From Pseudolabrys sp. (lineage in GTDB: Bacteria; Pseudomonadota; Alphaproteobacteria; Rhizobiales; Xanthobacteraceae): a stretch of DNA of 48,075 bases. Every line of letters starts with the position of its first letter. The stretch's first letter is position 1. Under the pieces are notes generated by a model. The model was not told the origin of the DNA, made no database searches, and saw nothing but the letters and a program-made list of their open reading frames with translations. The position numbers were made by a program, and so were the translations under genes. Positions 33,248-42,138 of this stretch are shown piece by piece. The stretch lies in contig JAHCKF010000002.1 in assembly GCA_026125925.1 (NCBI GenBank), positions 1 through 48,075 of the forward strand, given 5' to 3'.

Positions 33248-34257
33248 CCTTCAAGCCTCACGCGCGGATCGATGACGCCGTAGAGAATGTCGATGACGAG
33301 ATTGAGAGCGACGTAGAGCACCGCCATGGTCAGCACGAAGCCTTGCACCGGCGCGAAGTCGGATTGCAGCAGCGCTTCCACGGCGTAGGAGCCGATGCCT
33401 GGCCAGGCAAATACCTTCTCGACGAGCACATTGGCGCCGAGCAGGAACGAGAACACCATGCCTAGCGTGGTGACGACCGGCAGCATGGCATTGCGGAACG
33501 CGTATGTGACGATGACCGTGCGGGTGTCGAGGCCCGAAGCGCGTGCAGTGCGCACGAACTCCGACGCCAGCACGGCGAGCATCGAGGCTCGCGTCATGCG
33601 CGCGATCGGCGCCAGCGAGAAGATCGCCAAAGTCGCCACCGGCAAAATGAGCTGGGCCAGCGCCGAGCGGAAGGTTTCGAACTGACCGGTGATCAGGCTG
33701 TCGATCAGATAGAAGCCGGTGATCGTCGGCGGCGCCGAGGCAAAGGCATCGAGCCGTCCTAGCGGTGCGGGCGCCCAGCCGAGCTGGAAATAGAAGGCAT
33801 AGACCAGCAGCAGGCCGGTGAAGAACACCGGCAGCGACACGCCGGCGGTCGCGATCACCCGGCAGGTGTGGTCGATCCACGAGCCTTGTTTGACCGCCGC
33901 AAGGATTCCGAGCGGCACGGCGATCGCGAGCGAGACGATGAGGCCGAGCATAGTCAGTTCGGCCGAGGCCGGCAGACGGCTGGCGATCTCGGTCGCCACC
34001 GGACGGCCGGTCGACAGCGAGCTGCCGAAATTGCCGTGAGCCAGATCGCCGACGTAGCGAATGAATTGTTCAGGCAGCGGCTTGTCGAGGCCGAGGCCTT
34101 TGCGAATCTCGGCGATTGATTCAGGCGTCGCCGCCGGACCGGCGAAGTACACTGCGGGATCGCCGGGCAACACGCGGGTGAGGAGAAAAGTGACGATGAC
34201 GACTCCGATCAAGGTCGGGATCACTGTGATGAGCCGCTTGCCGATGGTCGCGAGCAT
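33244..34257 (-). CDS. ABC transporter permease, DppB type
   Basis: This 337-residue permease starts LATIGKRLITVIPTLIGVVIVTFLLTRVLPGDPA, the DppB/OppB hallmark. It carries the EAA loop EFVRTARASGLDTRTVIVTYAFRNAMLPVVT and ends VLYVALNLVIDILYGVIDPRVRL. It pairs with the DppC-type subunit to form the translocation channel. It lies 113 bp after the binding-protein gene, with a GC-rich hairpin between. Confidence 0.95.
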   Translation of the reverse strand: MLATIGKRLITVIPTLIGVVIVTFLLTRVLPGDPAVYFAGPAATPESIAEIRKGLGLDKPLPEQFIRYVGDLAHGNFGSSLSTGRPVATEIASRLPASAELTMLGLIVSLAIAVPLGILAAVKQGSWIDHTCRVIATAGVSLPVFFTGLLLVYAFYFQLGWAPAPLGRLDAFASAPPTITGFYLIDSLITGQFETFRSALAQLILPVATLAIFSLAPIARMTRASMLAVLASEFVRTARASGLDTRTVIVTYAFRNAMLPVVTTLGMVFSFLLGANVLVEKVFAWPGIGSYAVEALLQSDFAPVQGFVLTMAVLYVALNLVIDILYGVIDPRVRLEG

Positions 34258-34321
34258 GTCGGTTACTCTCCATTTCCCGGGCGCAGCACGGCACGTCGGA
34301 GTGAGTTACGGCCCCGGGTCT

Positions 34322-34344
34322 GCGGCGCAGCGCTCCCGCGCCGC
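34322..34344 (-). other. GC hairpin between peptide-type binding protein and permease genes
   Basis: GCGGCGC (34322-34328) pairs with GCGCCGC (34338-34344) around a 9-nt loop, flanked by a possible outer stem CCGGG (34314-34318) with CCCGG (34351-34355). No T-run is present. Its place between binding protein and permease parallels the hairpins at 486, 19417 and 39386. Confidence 0.45.
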
Positions 34345-34370
34345 GCCGCGCCCGGAGAAAGCCGCGGCCC

Positions 34371-35999
34371 TCAGCCCTTGACCAGCTTGCGATAGTCCAC
34401 TTGGCGGTGGAACCAGTACTGATAACCACTGATGTTCTTCTGCATCGCCACGTTCAGGTAAGGCTGGAAGATCGGCACGCGCGGTACATCGTGATAGGCT
34501 TTGGAGATGAAGCCCTTGACGTCGGTCGCGTACTTTTCCTTGGCTCCTATGGCGGCTGCGGCATAGGCGCCGTCGATAAAGGCGTCCATCGCCGGATCGA
34601 CGTAGCTCGGTGTGTTGAACACGGCGTTGAGCTTCGAATAGCACCAGAAGAAGAAGTATTCCGGGTAGTCGAGCCAGCCGGAGAAGAAGTTGACCATCAT
34701 CGGCATCGACTTCTTCGCCATCTCGCTGCGCCAGTTGGCGCCGGGCACTTTGTTGATGGTGAGTTTGATGCCGATTTCGCCGAGCGCCTCCTGGATAAGT
34801 ACGGCCATGGGCTCGGAGTTCACGGCATCGCCGAGGTCGAATGAAACCGTCGATTCGATCGGGCCGGCGCCGGATTCCGCCATCAACTTCTTGGCCATGG
34901 CGAGATCGGTTTTGTAGCCGGTGGCCTGCGGCCAATCGATCGTGCTCACGGTGTTAGACGGACCGCCGAACAGTGGCTTGGCATGACCGAACATTGCCGC
35001 GTCGATGATCTTCTGGTAGGGCAGGGCGTAAGCGATGGCCTGGCGTACTTTCTCGTTATTGAACGGCGGGCTCTTCACGTTGAGCTCGAGCGAGTACATG
35101 CCGTTGCCGATCGCGTTGGAAACCAACTGTAGCTTGCCGTCCTTCTTCATCTCGACGAAGTCCTTGGCCGGCAGGTCGAAAGAGATGTCGGCATCGCCGC
35201 GTTCCATCAGCGCGCGACGATTGCCGCCCGACGGGATGGTGCGCCAGATCACCTTCTTGAGTTCGGGCAGCTTGCCGCCGATCCACGCGTCGTTGCGCTC
35301 GTAGACGACCTCGACGCCGGACTTCCAGCTCGTCACCTTGTAGGCGCCGGAACCGGCGGTGTTGGACTTGGTGTATTCGAGCGCCCACGGATCCTTGTCG
35401 GTCGCCTTCGACTTGAGCAGGCCGGAGTTGTAGACGCCGGGCACGATCACCGCGAGATCGGGAATGGTGAGGCGGTTCTTCTTGAGGAAGTCGACGCGGA
35501 ACGTGGTGTCGTCGATGGCGACGAACTGCTCCGGCTTTTCCAGCGAGCCGGCCTTCATCTGCACCACCGGGAAGCCGCCAACCGAGACGGCGCGATCGAA
35601 GGACCACTTGACGTCCTTTGCGGTGACGGGCGTGCCGTCCTGGAATTTCGCGCCCTTCTTCAGTTTGAAGGTCACGGACATGTCGCCGACATTCATGTCC
35701 TCAGCGAGCTCGGGCACGAACTTGTCGCGGTCGTAGGATAGCGTGCCGTCGGGCAGCGTCTTGGTGGCGTGAGTGATCAGGCGGTCGTAGCAATTCCACG
35801 ACGCCTCGTAGCCTGGGCGATTGGTGCCGACGCCATGGATGTCGAGATTGTTGGGGCCGCTTTCGCTGACGAGCAGCAGCGTTTCCTTGCGCGATTGTGC
35901 GCTGGCTGACCAGATCGCTGGCGTACTGATCGCCGTTCCGGCGACGAGAGCGGATGCGGATTTCAGAAATTGCCGGCGCGGAATTCGAGGCGATGCCAT
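34371..35999 (-). CDS. ABC transporter substrate-binding protein, family 5 (peptide/nickel type)
   Basis: This 542-residue periplasmic protein has a twin-arginine signal (PRRQFLKSASALVAGTAISTPAIWSASA), so it is probably exported folded by Tat. The mature part has the family 5 pattern: a DGTLSYDRDKFVPELAEDMNVGDMSVTFKLKKGAKFQDGTPVTAKDVKWSFDR block (35660-35740 and beyond) and late YANP-like loops. It is the first gene of the operon that continues with two permeases, the fused ATPase, AtzG, AtzE and GntR. The substrate is not readable; the amidase context suggests a ureido or amide compound. Confidence 0.93.
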   Translation of the reverse strand: MASPRIPRRQFLKSASALVAGTAISTPAIWSASAQSRKETLLLVSESGPNNLDIHGVGTNRPGYEASWNCYDRLITHATKTLPDGTLSYDRDKFVPELAEDMNVGDMSVTFKLKKGAKFQDGTPVTAKDVKWSFDRAVSVGGFPVVQMKAGSLEKPEQFVAIDDTTFRVDFLKKNRLTIPDLAVIVPGVYNSGLLKSKATDKDPWALEYTKSNTAGSGAYKVTSWKSGVEVVYERNDAWIGGKLPELKKVIWRTIPSGGNRRALMERGDADISFDLPAKDFVEMKKDGKLQLVSNAIGNGMYSLELNVKSPPFNNEKVRQAIAYALPYQKIIDAAMFGHAKPLFGGPSNTVSTIDWPQATGYKTDLAMAKKLMAESGAGPIESTVSFDLGDAVNSEPMAVLIQEALGEIGIKLTINKVPGANWRSEMAKKSMPMMVNFFSGWLDYPEYFFFWCYSKLNAVFNTPSYVDPAMDAFIDGAYAAAAIGAKEKYATDVKGFISKAYHDVPRVPIFQPYLNVAMQKNISGYQYWFHRQVDYRKLVKG

Positions 36000-36229
36000 G
36001 ATAATCTCCCAGATGCGGACGAATGCTCTCCCGCAAGGGTCATGCCAGTCGCGATAGAAGGCGGTTAGGTCGCGCTATCTTTCTGTTCTGTCTGATAAAA
36101 TCGGGGCCTCGAATCCGCGCAAGCGGCGATCCGGAATTGCATACAATATTCGGATCATGCTCAAAGAATGGGCAGAACGTGTGCTCTTATGCTCTGAGGG
36201 AAGGGCTTCGCGCCTGGAGCCAAGGTGCG

Positions 36230-37042
36230 TTAACCGCCCCAAAGCTGCCCGCCGCCGTCGACCCTCAGGACCTGGCCTGAGACGAACGCACCCATGGGGC
36301 CGGCGAAGAACTCGACCACCCGCGCCACCTCGTCGACTGTGGCAATGCGGTCGAGCGTGCCGCTTTCTGCCATCCGCGACGGATCGACCGCACGGGTCGC
36401 AACGAAACGCTCGGTGCGCGTATCGCCCGGTGCGATCGTGTTCACGGTGACATCGTACGGCCGTAGCTGGTCGGCGAGGCAGCGAGTGAAGTGCAAGGCA
36501 CCGGCCTTGGCGGTGGCATAGATCGACGCATTTGTGCGGCCCTTGAAGGCGGCGACTGAACCGATGGTGACGATGCGGCCGCTGTGGCGCTCCATCATGC
36601 CCTTGGCGACAGCCTGACAGACGAAGATCGTGCTCATCAGATTGCGATCGATCACCGCGCGCACGTCTTCCGGCTTGATATGGACGACGTCGTTCGGATC
36701 GGGCTTGCCGCCCTTCGCCGCAATGTCGCCGCCGGCGTTGTGGACGAGGATATCGATAAAGCCGAGTTCGGACTCGGCCGTGGCAATCACGCGGGCGATA
36801 TCGTCCGGCACCGTCAGATCGCCGAGGATCTTGACGGTACGTACGCCATGCTCCGCGGCGATGGCAGCGGCCACATCGGTCAGCGTCTGCGTGCCGCCAA
36901 ACTCCGCCGGGCCGTTCTCACGCATGCCGTGGACGGCGATGTGGCATCCCAGCACGGCCAAACGCTCGGCGAAGGCGCGGCCCAGGCCTCGGCCGGCGCC
37001 CGTGACCAGCGCGACCTTGCCGTCGAGGAGTCGTGTGCTCAT
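36230..37042 (-). CDS. Short-chain dehydrogenase/reductase (SDR)
   Basis: This 270-residue classical SDR has the cofactor motif TGAGRGLG (about residues 15-22), the NAG motif (LVHNAGG) and the catalytic S...Y-A-T-A-K (IGSVAAFKGRTNASIYATAKAG). The C-terminus is GQVLRVDGGGQLWGG. It follows the RpiR-type regulator by 42 bp on the same strand. In this context it may oxidise a hydroxy compound imported by the divergent Liv-type system, before the aldehyde dehydrogenase at 43498 (inference). The 230-bp gap to the binding-protein gene at 35999 shows nothing beyond possible promoter sequence for that gene. Confidence 0.93.
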   Translation of the reverse strand: MSTRLLDGKVALVTGAGRGLGRAFAERLAVLGCHIAVHGMRENGPAEFGGTQTLTDVAAAIAAEHGVRTVKILGDLTVPDDIARVIATAESELGFIDILVHNAGGDIAAKGGKPDPNDVVHIKPEDVRAVIDRNLMSTIFVCQAVAKGMMERHSGRIVTIGSVAAFKGRTNASIYATAKAGALHFTRCLADQLRPYDVTVNTIAPGDTRTERFVATRAVDPSRMAESGTLDRIATVDEVARVVEFFAGPMGAFVSGQVLRVDGGGQLWGG

Positions 37043-37084
37043 GGCTTCCAGCTCTCTTTCGACAATGCGCGGCTCGCCGATGGG

Positions 37085-37933
37085 TCAATCGGCGGTGAGG
37101 GTCAGACCCACGGCCAAAGTCTGCGCCAAGCACATCGGCGCTACCATGGTGCGCAGCGACGGTTCGGGCATGTCCGGAATTTCGAACACGACGGTAGCGC
37201 CTGCAACGATGGGACTGAGCAGACTGTCGGTAATCGAGATGGCCGGCACGCCGAGCGCTACGATCTCGGGAAAGAACCGTGCGGTATCGGGATTGTAGGT
37301 TCGGAAGCTGATCGCGACCAGCGCATCCTGCGGTGTCACCTGGCTCCCCTGATCCATGATGGCGCTGCCGAGGCCGTCCAGCATCACGACGCGGCGGCCG
37401 GACTTGCGCAGCACATAGGTCAGGTGCGCGGCGACCGGAAACGACCCGCCGAGACCGAGCACATAGATATCCCGCGCCTTCGCCAGCAGGTCGATGGCGT
37501 GGGCGAGATCGCCGTCGCTGACGCGATCCTGCAGACTTTCGAGCGAGACGATGCCCTCCGAGGCGAACCGCGACAGCACCGAATGCGGTTCGCTGCCGCC
37601 GTCGAAGCCGCCATCGCGGCGCATGCGGGTGATGCGCTCCTTGTAGCTCGGCACGACATTGTCGACGAGACGCACGCGGAAGACCTGCTGCATCTCGGTG
37701 AAGCCGCTGTAGCCGACGGCATGGGCGAAGCGGACAATCGCCGACGGCTGCACCTTGGCGCGCTGTGCCACTTCCGCGACCGTGCCGAGCGCCATTTCGG
37801 TCGGGTGCTCGAGCGCGAACTCGGCGATCACGCGCAGCCGGTCGGAGAAATCCGCATGCAGGCGGGCGATCTTCTGCCGCAACTCCTCGTATGTGTCGGC
37901 TCGCGACACCTTTGATTTCGCCTTGGCGGTCAT
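37085..37933 (-). CDS. MurR/RpiR family transcriptional regulator
   Basis: This 282-residue regulator has the N-terminal RpiR helix-turn-helix (ALGTVAEVAQRAKVQPSAIVRFAHAVGYSGFTEMQQVFR). A SIS domain (VLGLGGSFPVAAHLTYVLRKSG...ALVAISFRTYNPDTARFFPEIVALGVPAISITDS) binds phosphosugars or other small ligands. It is divergent from the Liv-type importer at 38073. The 139-bp intergenic region contains a promoter flanked by TGGAACG repeats, a likely operator. Confidence 0.93.
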   Translation of the reverse strand: MTAKAKSKVSRADTYEELRQKIARLHADFSDRLRVIAEFALEHPTEMALGTVAEVAQRAKVQPSAIVRFAHAVGYSGFTEMQQVFRVRLVDNVVPSYKERITRMRRDGGFDGGSEPHSVLSRFASEGIVSLESLQDRVSDGDLAHAIDLLAKARDIYVLGLGGSFPVAAHLTYVLRKSGRRVVMLDGLGSAIMDQGSQVTPQDALVAISFRTYNPDTARFFPEIVALGVPAISITDSLLSPIVAGATVVFEIPDMPEPSLRTMVAPMCLAQTLAVGLTLTAD

Positions 37934-37995
37934 GGCCTTCGCAATCCTGGCCTCCTATGCCTACCGCGATTCTGGCGATAGCTGGTTTATTTCAC

Positions 37996-38037
37996 TTTAC
38001 AGCATACTTGGAACGTTTATTCTATATCTGTGGAACG
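37996..38037 (+). promoter_or_regulatory. Promoter and TGGAACG direct repeats upstream of the Liv-type operon
   Basis: TTTACA (37996-38001) and TATTCT (38018-38023) are separated by 16 bp. TGGAACG occurs at 38009-38015 and again at 38031-38037, 22 bp apart, placing both copies on one face of the helix around the -10 box. This geometry suits a regulator such as the divergent RpiR protein. Confidence 0.5.
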
Positions 38038-38072
38038 CCTGCCAACAAGTGCGGCCACGATTGGAGGGAACA

Positions 38073-39365
38073 ATGAAGCGACGCTCATCGAATGGCGGCC
38101 TCTCGCGCCGCACGGTCGTCAAAGGCGGCTTGCTGACCACGGCGGCTTTCTTCGGCCCCTGGCAATACAACCGGGTTCTGGCGCAGGGGGCCAAAAAGCC
38201 CGTCAAAATCGGTCTTACCTGCGATGCCAGCGGCCAGTACGGCAACAGCGGTCAGGACGACCTGCGCGGCATGCGCATGGCGATCGACGAGTTCAACGCC
38301 AAGGGTGGCGTGCTCGGCCGCAAGATCGAATGGATCACCGCCGATACCGAAACCAACCCGGCAACCGGCACGCGCGTGGCCGAGCGCTTCATCTCGCAGG
38401 ACGGCTGCGGCTTCCTGATCGGCGCGGTGCATTCGGGCGTCGCCAACGCCATCACCCAAGTCGCCAACAAATACGGCACCATCTATCTGAACAGCAACTC
38501 CTCGGCGCCCAGCGAAGCCGGCGAGAACTGCTCGCGCATCAAGTTCGTGTGGGACGGCAACGGAACCAATTTCTCCAAGGCGGCGGTGCAGAACGCCGTC
38601 TCCGGCATCGGCAAGAACTGGCTGCTGCTGACCAACGACTATGTCTGGGGCCACACCACCTCGGCGGCGACCAAGTCTCAGGTCGAAGGCGCCGGCGGCA
38701 AGATCATCGACAACCTGCTGGTGCCGCAGAACACCCGCGACTTCACGTCGTACCTGCTGAAAGTGCAGCAGGCCAAACCCGACGTCGTCGCCATGGCGAT
38801 CGGCGGCGACGACATGAAGGTGCTGCGCCAGCAGATCAGCTCGCTCAAGCTCGAGGAAAAAACGGCCTGGATCAACAACCAGCAGGACTGGCCGGACATC
38901 TGGGGCGCCGCCGACACTTTGTTCGGCGTGTTCGGCACCACCTGGTATCACAAGCTGGCGCTGCCGGGCGTCGACGACTTCGTCACGCGCTGGAAGAAAG
39001 CCAATCCGCAATCGCCGATTCCGGTGCCGGGCAACGTCTCCTACAACGGCTACATGGCGACTCGCGAGCTCTTGCGCGCCATTGAGCGGGCGGGATCGAC
39101 CAACAACCACGCCGTCATCAAGCAACTCGAGGGTCACAAGATGTCGGCCTCGGACCGCATGCAGCACTTCGATGCCTATATCGATCCGGTGACGCATCAG
39201 GTGCAGCAGACGATCTATCTGGCGCGGCGCAATCTAAAGCCGAAGGACGAGACCGATCTTTATGAAATCATCAGCTGGTCCAAACCCGAGGCCGCGCTGG
39301 ACGACGCCGCTGCGCAGAAGTGCAAGCTCAAGGCGTTTACCGACGTCCCAACCTTCGAGATCTAG
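38073..39365 (+). CDS. ABC transporter substrate-binding protein, urea/amide branched-chain type
   Basis: The ATG at 38073 follows GGAGGGAA and gives 430 residues. The N-terminus is a twin-arginine signal (SRRTVVKGGLLTTAAFFGPW). The mature domain has VKIGLTCDASGQYGNSGQDDLRGMRMAIDEFNAKGG (38199-38306), VGVANAITQV-like SGVANAITQVANKYG and GNVSYNGYMATRELL. It belongs with the permeases and ATPases at 39452-43453. A hairpin with T-run separates it from the permease gene. Confidence 0.93.
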   Translation: MKRRSSNGGLSRRTVVKGGLLTTAAFFGPWQYNRVLAQGAKKPVKIGLTCDASGQYGNSGQDDLRGMRMAIDEFNAKGGVLGRKIEWITADTETNPATGTRVAERFISQDGCGFLIGAVHSGVANAITQVANKYGTIYLNSNSSAPSEAGENCSRIKFVWDGNGTNFSKAAVQNAVSGIGKNWLLLTNDYVWGHTTSAATKSQVEGAGGKIIDNLLVPQNTRDFTSYLLKVQQAKPDVVAMAIGGDDMKVLRQQISSLKLEEKTAWINNQQDWPDIWGAADTLFGVFGTTWYHKLALPGVDDFVTRWKKANPQSPIPVPGNVSYNGYMATRELLRAIERAGSTNNHAVIKQLEGHKMSASDRMQHFDAYIDPVTHQVQQTIYLARRNLKPKDETDLYEIISWSKPEAALDDAAAQKCKLKAFTDVPTFEI

Positions 39366-39385
39366 ATCCCCTCGGGCACTTCCAA

Positions 39386-39423
39386 CCGGCGCTCCGGAGG
39401 TTGGTTCCGGAGCGCCGGCTTTT
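39386..39423 (+). terminator. Intrinsic terminator-like hairpin after the binding-protein gene
   Basis: A perfect 12-bp stem, CCGGCGCTCCGG (39386-39397) with CCGGAGCGCCGG (39407-39418), encloses a 9-nt loop and is followed by CTTTTC. Downstream genes clearly belong to the same system, so it is probably a partial terminator. Confidence 0.8.
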
Positions 39424-39451
39424 CAATCCTGCACGAAAGACATTTGCACCG

Positions 39452-40372
39452 ATGCTTGAGCTTCTGCCGCACCTGTTGAACGGCATTGCGCTGGGCCTGC
39501 TGTTCTCGCTCGTGGCGCTCGGCTTCATGCTCATCCTCGGGCTGATGGAGCAGATCAACCTGGCGCACGGCTCGCTGTTCGCCCTCGGCGCCTACTTTGC
39601 CTACGCGATTTGTGCGGCCAAGCTGCCGCTGCCGGACGGGGCGGTCGCCACCTGGGCCGCGGTGCCGCTTGGCTGGCGCTTTGCCGCCGCCATCGTTCTT
39701 GCGCCGATCCTGGTGGCGCCGTTCGGCCTGGTGCTCGAGCGGCTGATGCGCCGCACCTACGGTCGCGATCCCCTTTACGGCTTATTGCTCACCTTCGGCG
39801 TCGCCATGGTGCTGGAGGAAATGATCCGCGTCATCTGGGGCACGCGCGATTACATGCTGCCGGTGCCGAACGCCATTGGCGGCGGCTTCATCATGCTCGA
39901 TCTCATCTGGTCGACCTATCGCTTCTGGGCCGGCGCCCTGGCCATCGTGGCGATGGCAGGGGTCTGGTTCATCGTCGAGCGCACCCGCTTCGGCGCCATG
40001 GTCAAGGCCGGTGCCCATGACAGCGAAATCGTCCAGGCCCTCGGCATCGACCTGGCGCGGCTGCGCGTTTGGATCTTCGTGCTTGGCACCATGCTCGCGG
40101 CATTCGCCGGCGTCGTCATGGCGCCGCTCTGGGGCATCCGCCCGCATATGGGCGTCGATGCCGTGGTGCCGGCATTCCTCATCATCGTGCTCGGCGGCGT
40201 CGGCAGCTTCTGGGGCGCCGTCATTGGCGGCCTGCTGGTCGGCATGGTGGTCGGCCTGTCGGCGGCCTACGCCTCCGAATGGTCGATGCTGTCGATGTAT
40301 CTGCTGCTGATCGGCGTCGTGGCGTTCCGCGCCCGCGGCCTGTTCGGCAAGAAGAGCGTGCTGGAGGTCTGA
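39452..40372 (+). CDS. livH: Branched-chain amino acid-type ABC permease LivH
   Basis: The ATG at 39452 gives 306 residues. The N-terminus LLPHLLNGIALGLLFSLVALGFMLILGLMEQINLAHGSLFALGAY is the LivH pattern, and the EAA-like loop is MVKAGAHDSEIVQALGIDLARLRVWIF. About eight TM helices are visible. It pairs with LivM, whose gene starts inside its stop codon (TGATG). Confidence 0.93.
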   Translation: MLELLPHLLNGIALGLLFSLVALGFMLILGLMEQINLAHGSLFALGAYFAYAICAAKLPLPDGAVATWAAVPLGWRFAAAIVLAPILVAPFGLVLERLMRRTYGRDPLYGLLLTFGVAMVLEEMIRVIWGTRDYMLPVPNAIGGGFIMLDLIWSTYRFWAGALAIVAMAGVWFIVERTRFGAMVKAGAHDSEIVQALGIDLARLRVWIFVLGTMLAAFAGVVMAPLWGIRPHMGVDAVVPAFLIIVLGGVGSFWGAVIGGLLVGMVVGLSAAYASEWSMLSMYLLLIGVVAFRARGLFGKKSVLEV

Positions 40373-41391
40373 TGACGCAAATCGAACGCGGCGTTCCGGC
40401 CATTACGCTCGCCATGATCGGCACCTGGCTCGTCTTTGCCAGCGTACCGCTATGGATCGAGAAGGTCGGGCTCTATCAGTATCTCGGCGTCGAAATCCTG
40501 GTCTTCGCCACCTACGCGCTCGCCTATAACCTCGTGCTCGGCCATGCTGGCTTGCCTTCGTTCGGTCACGGCGCATTCTTCGGCGTCGGCGCCTATGCTT
40601 TCGGCCTTGCCCAGCACGCCGTCTGGCCGAACTTGTGGTTCTGCCTCGCCGCGGCCGTGGCGGCGGCAGCGGTTGCCGGACTGATCGTCGCATTGTTCAT
40701 CTCGCACCGGCGCGGCATCTATTACGCGCTGATGACCATCGCCTTCGGGCAGGTGTTCTGGTTCATCGCCATCAAGGCGACCTCGATCACCGGCGGCGAG
40801 GATGGATTGCTCAAGATCGAGCGCCTGCCGGTGGCGACAGGCATCGCCAGCTTCGATCTCAAGAGCAACGTCGCGCTGTTCTATTTTGTGCTGGTCGTCT
40901 TCATGGCCGTGACGGTGTTTTTGTGGCGGCTCGTTCATTCGCCGTTCGGCCGCGTCGTCAAGGCGATCAAGCAGAACGAGATGCGCGCGAGGTTCGTCGG
41001 CTACAATGTCTGGGCCTACAAGGCCGCGGTGCTGATCCTGTCGGCCGGTCTCTCCGGCATGGCTGGCGGGATGTTCGCCATGGCGCAGAACTCGGCATTT
41101 CCGGATGTCATGAGCCTGCATTATTCCGGCTATGTCGTCATGATGACGCTGGTCGGTGGCGGCCTCGTGTCGTTCTGGGGCCCCGTGATTGGCGCCGCCG
41201 CCTTCTTCCTGGCGCGCGACGTGATCGGCGCCGTCACTACCAGTTGGATGCTCTGGTTCGGCCTGTGTTTTGTCATCCTGGTTCTGTTCAAGCCTGAAGG
41301 CATCGCCGGCCTGTTCCAGGGCTATATGCGTAGCCATACGGCGCCAAAGAACCCCGCGCCGCAACCGGCGCCGCCGTCGCTGGCGAGGTGA
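40372..41391 (+). CDS. livM: Branched-chain amino acid-type ABC permease LivM
   Basis: This 339-residue permease starts at the ATG overlapping the LivH stop by one base. It carries NLVLGHAGLPSFGHGAFFGVGAYAFGL and YYALMTIAFGQVFWF, both LivM hallmarks. The coupling region is VVKAIKQNEMRARFVGYNVWAYK. The C-terminal tail is Pro-rich. It forms the channel with LivH and is followed 3 bp later by LivG. Confidence 0.93.
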   Translation: MTQIERGVPAITLAMIGTWLVFASVPLWIEKVGLYQYLGVEILVFATYALAYNLVLGHAGLPSFGHGAFFGVGAYAFGLAQHAVWPNLWFCLAAAVAAAAVAGLIVALFISHRRGIYYALMTIAFGQVFWFIAIKATSITGGEDGLLKIERLPVATGIASFDLKSNVALFYFVLVVFMAVTVFLWRLVHSPFGRVVKAIKQNEMRARFVGYNVWAYKAAVLILSAGLSGMAGGMFAMAQNSAFPDVMSLHYSGYVVMMTLVGGGLVSFWGPVIGAAAFFLARDVIGAVTTSWMLWFGLCFVILVLFKPEGIAGLFQGYMRSHTAPKNPAPQPAPPSLAR

Positions 41392-41394
41392 AGC

Positions 41395-42138
41395 ATGGCT
41401 ATCTTCGAAGCCCATGACCTGCATTTGCGCTTCGGCGATCGCGTCGTCCTGGAGGATGTCTCGCTCGCTTTCGAGGAAGGCAAGCTGTCGGGCATCATGG
41501 GGCCGAACGGGGCAGGCAAGACCACCTGCTTCAATGTGCTCACCGGCCGCTATAGGCCGAGCAGGGGCCGCGTCCTCTGGCAGGGGCGCGACATCACGGG
41601 GCGCTCGCCGCAGGACATTGCGCGGCTCGGCGTCGCCCGCTCGTTCCAGCTTATGAACCTGTTCGACGAATTCACGGTGTTCGAGAACATCGCTGTGGCG
41701 TTGCCGGAAACGCGCCGGCGTAGCGCCAACATGCTGACGTCGGCTTATGCCGAGCGAACCGTCTCGGAGGACGTTCACGATATTCTCGAACGCGTCGGGC
41801 TTGCCGACCGCGCGAACGACGACGCCAAATCGTTGCCTTACGGCGCAAGACGCGCGCTCGAGATCGGCGTTGCGCTGGCGTGCAAGCCCAAGCTGCTGTT
41901 CCTTGACGAACCGACGGCCGGCCTCGGCGCCGACGGTCGCGTCCGGCTCGCCGAACTTATCGCAAAGCTCAAAGGTCAGCTCACCGTCGTCGTCATCGAG
42001 CATGACATGGAATTTCTCTTTTCGCTCGCCGATGAGATCTCCGTCATTCATTGGGGCCAAGTGATCGCGCGCGGCACGCCGGCAGCGCTCAGGCAGAACC
42101 CGTGGGTCGAGTCTTCCAATTTGGGGCGACTGAACTGA
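41395..42138 (+). CDS. livG: ABC ATPase LivG type
   Basis: This 247-residue ATPase has Walker A GPNGAGKTT and the LivG-type signature SLPYGARRALEIGVAL, in place of a canonical LSGGQ. Walker B is LLFLDEPTAGLGADG and the switch histidine is in VIEHDME. Its stop overlaps the LivF start by one base. It energises the LivH-LivM channel. Confidence 0.94.
   Translation: MAIFEAHDLHLRFGDRVVLEDVSLAFEEGKLSGIMGPNGAGKTTCFNVLTGRYRPSRGRVLWQGRDITGRSPQDIARLGVARSFQLMNLFDEFTVFENIAVALPETRRRSANMLTSAYAERTVSEDVHDILERVGLADRANDDAKSLPYGARRALEIGVALACKPKLLFLDEPTAGLGADGRVRLAELIAKLKGQLTVVVIEHDMEFLFSLADEISVIHWGQVIARGTPAALRQNPWVESSNLGRLN

Noticed and set aside
40450..42060. 536-codon minus-strand open frame opposite livM-livG
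   Set aside because: The plus strand encodes recognisable LivM and LivG; the antisense product is Gln/Asp/His-rich and matches no family.
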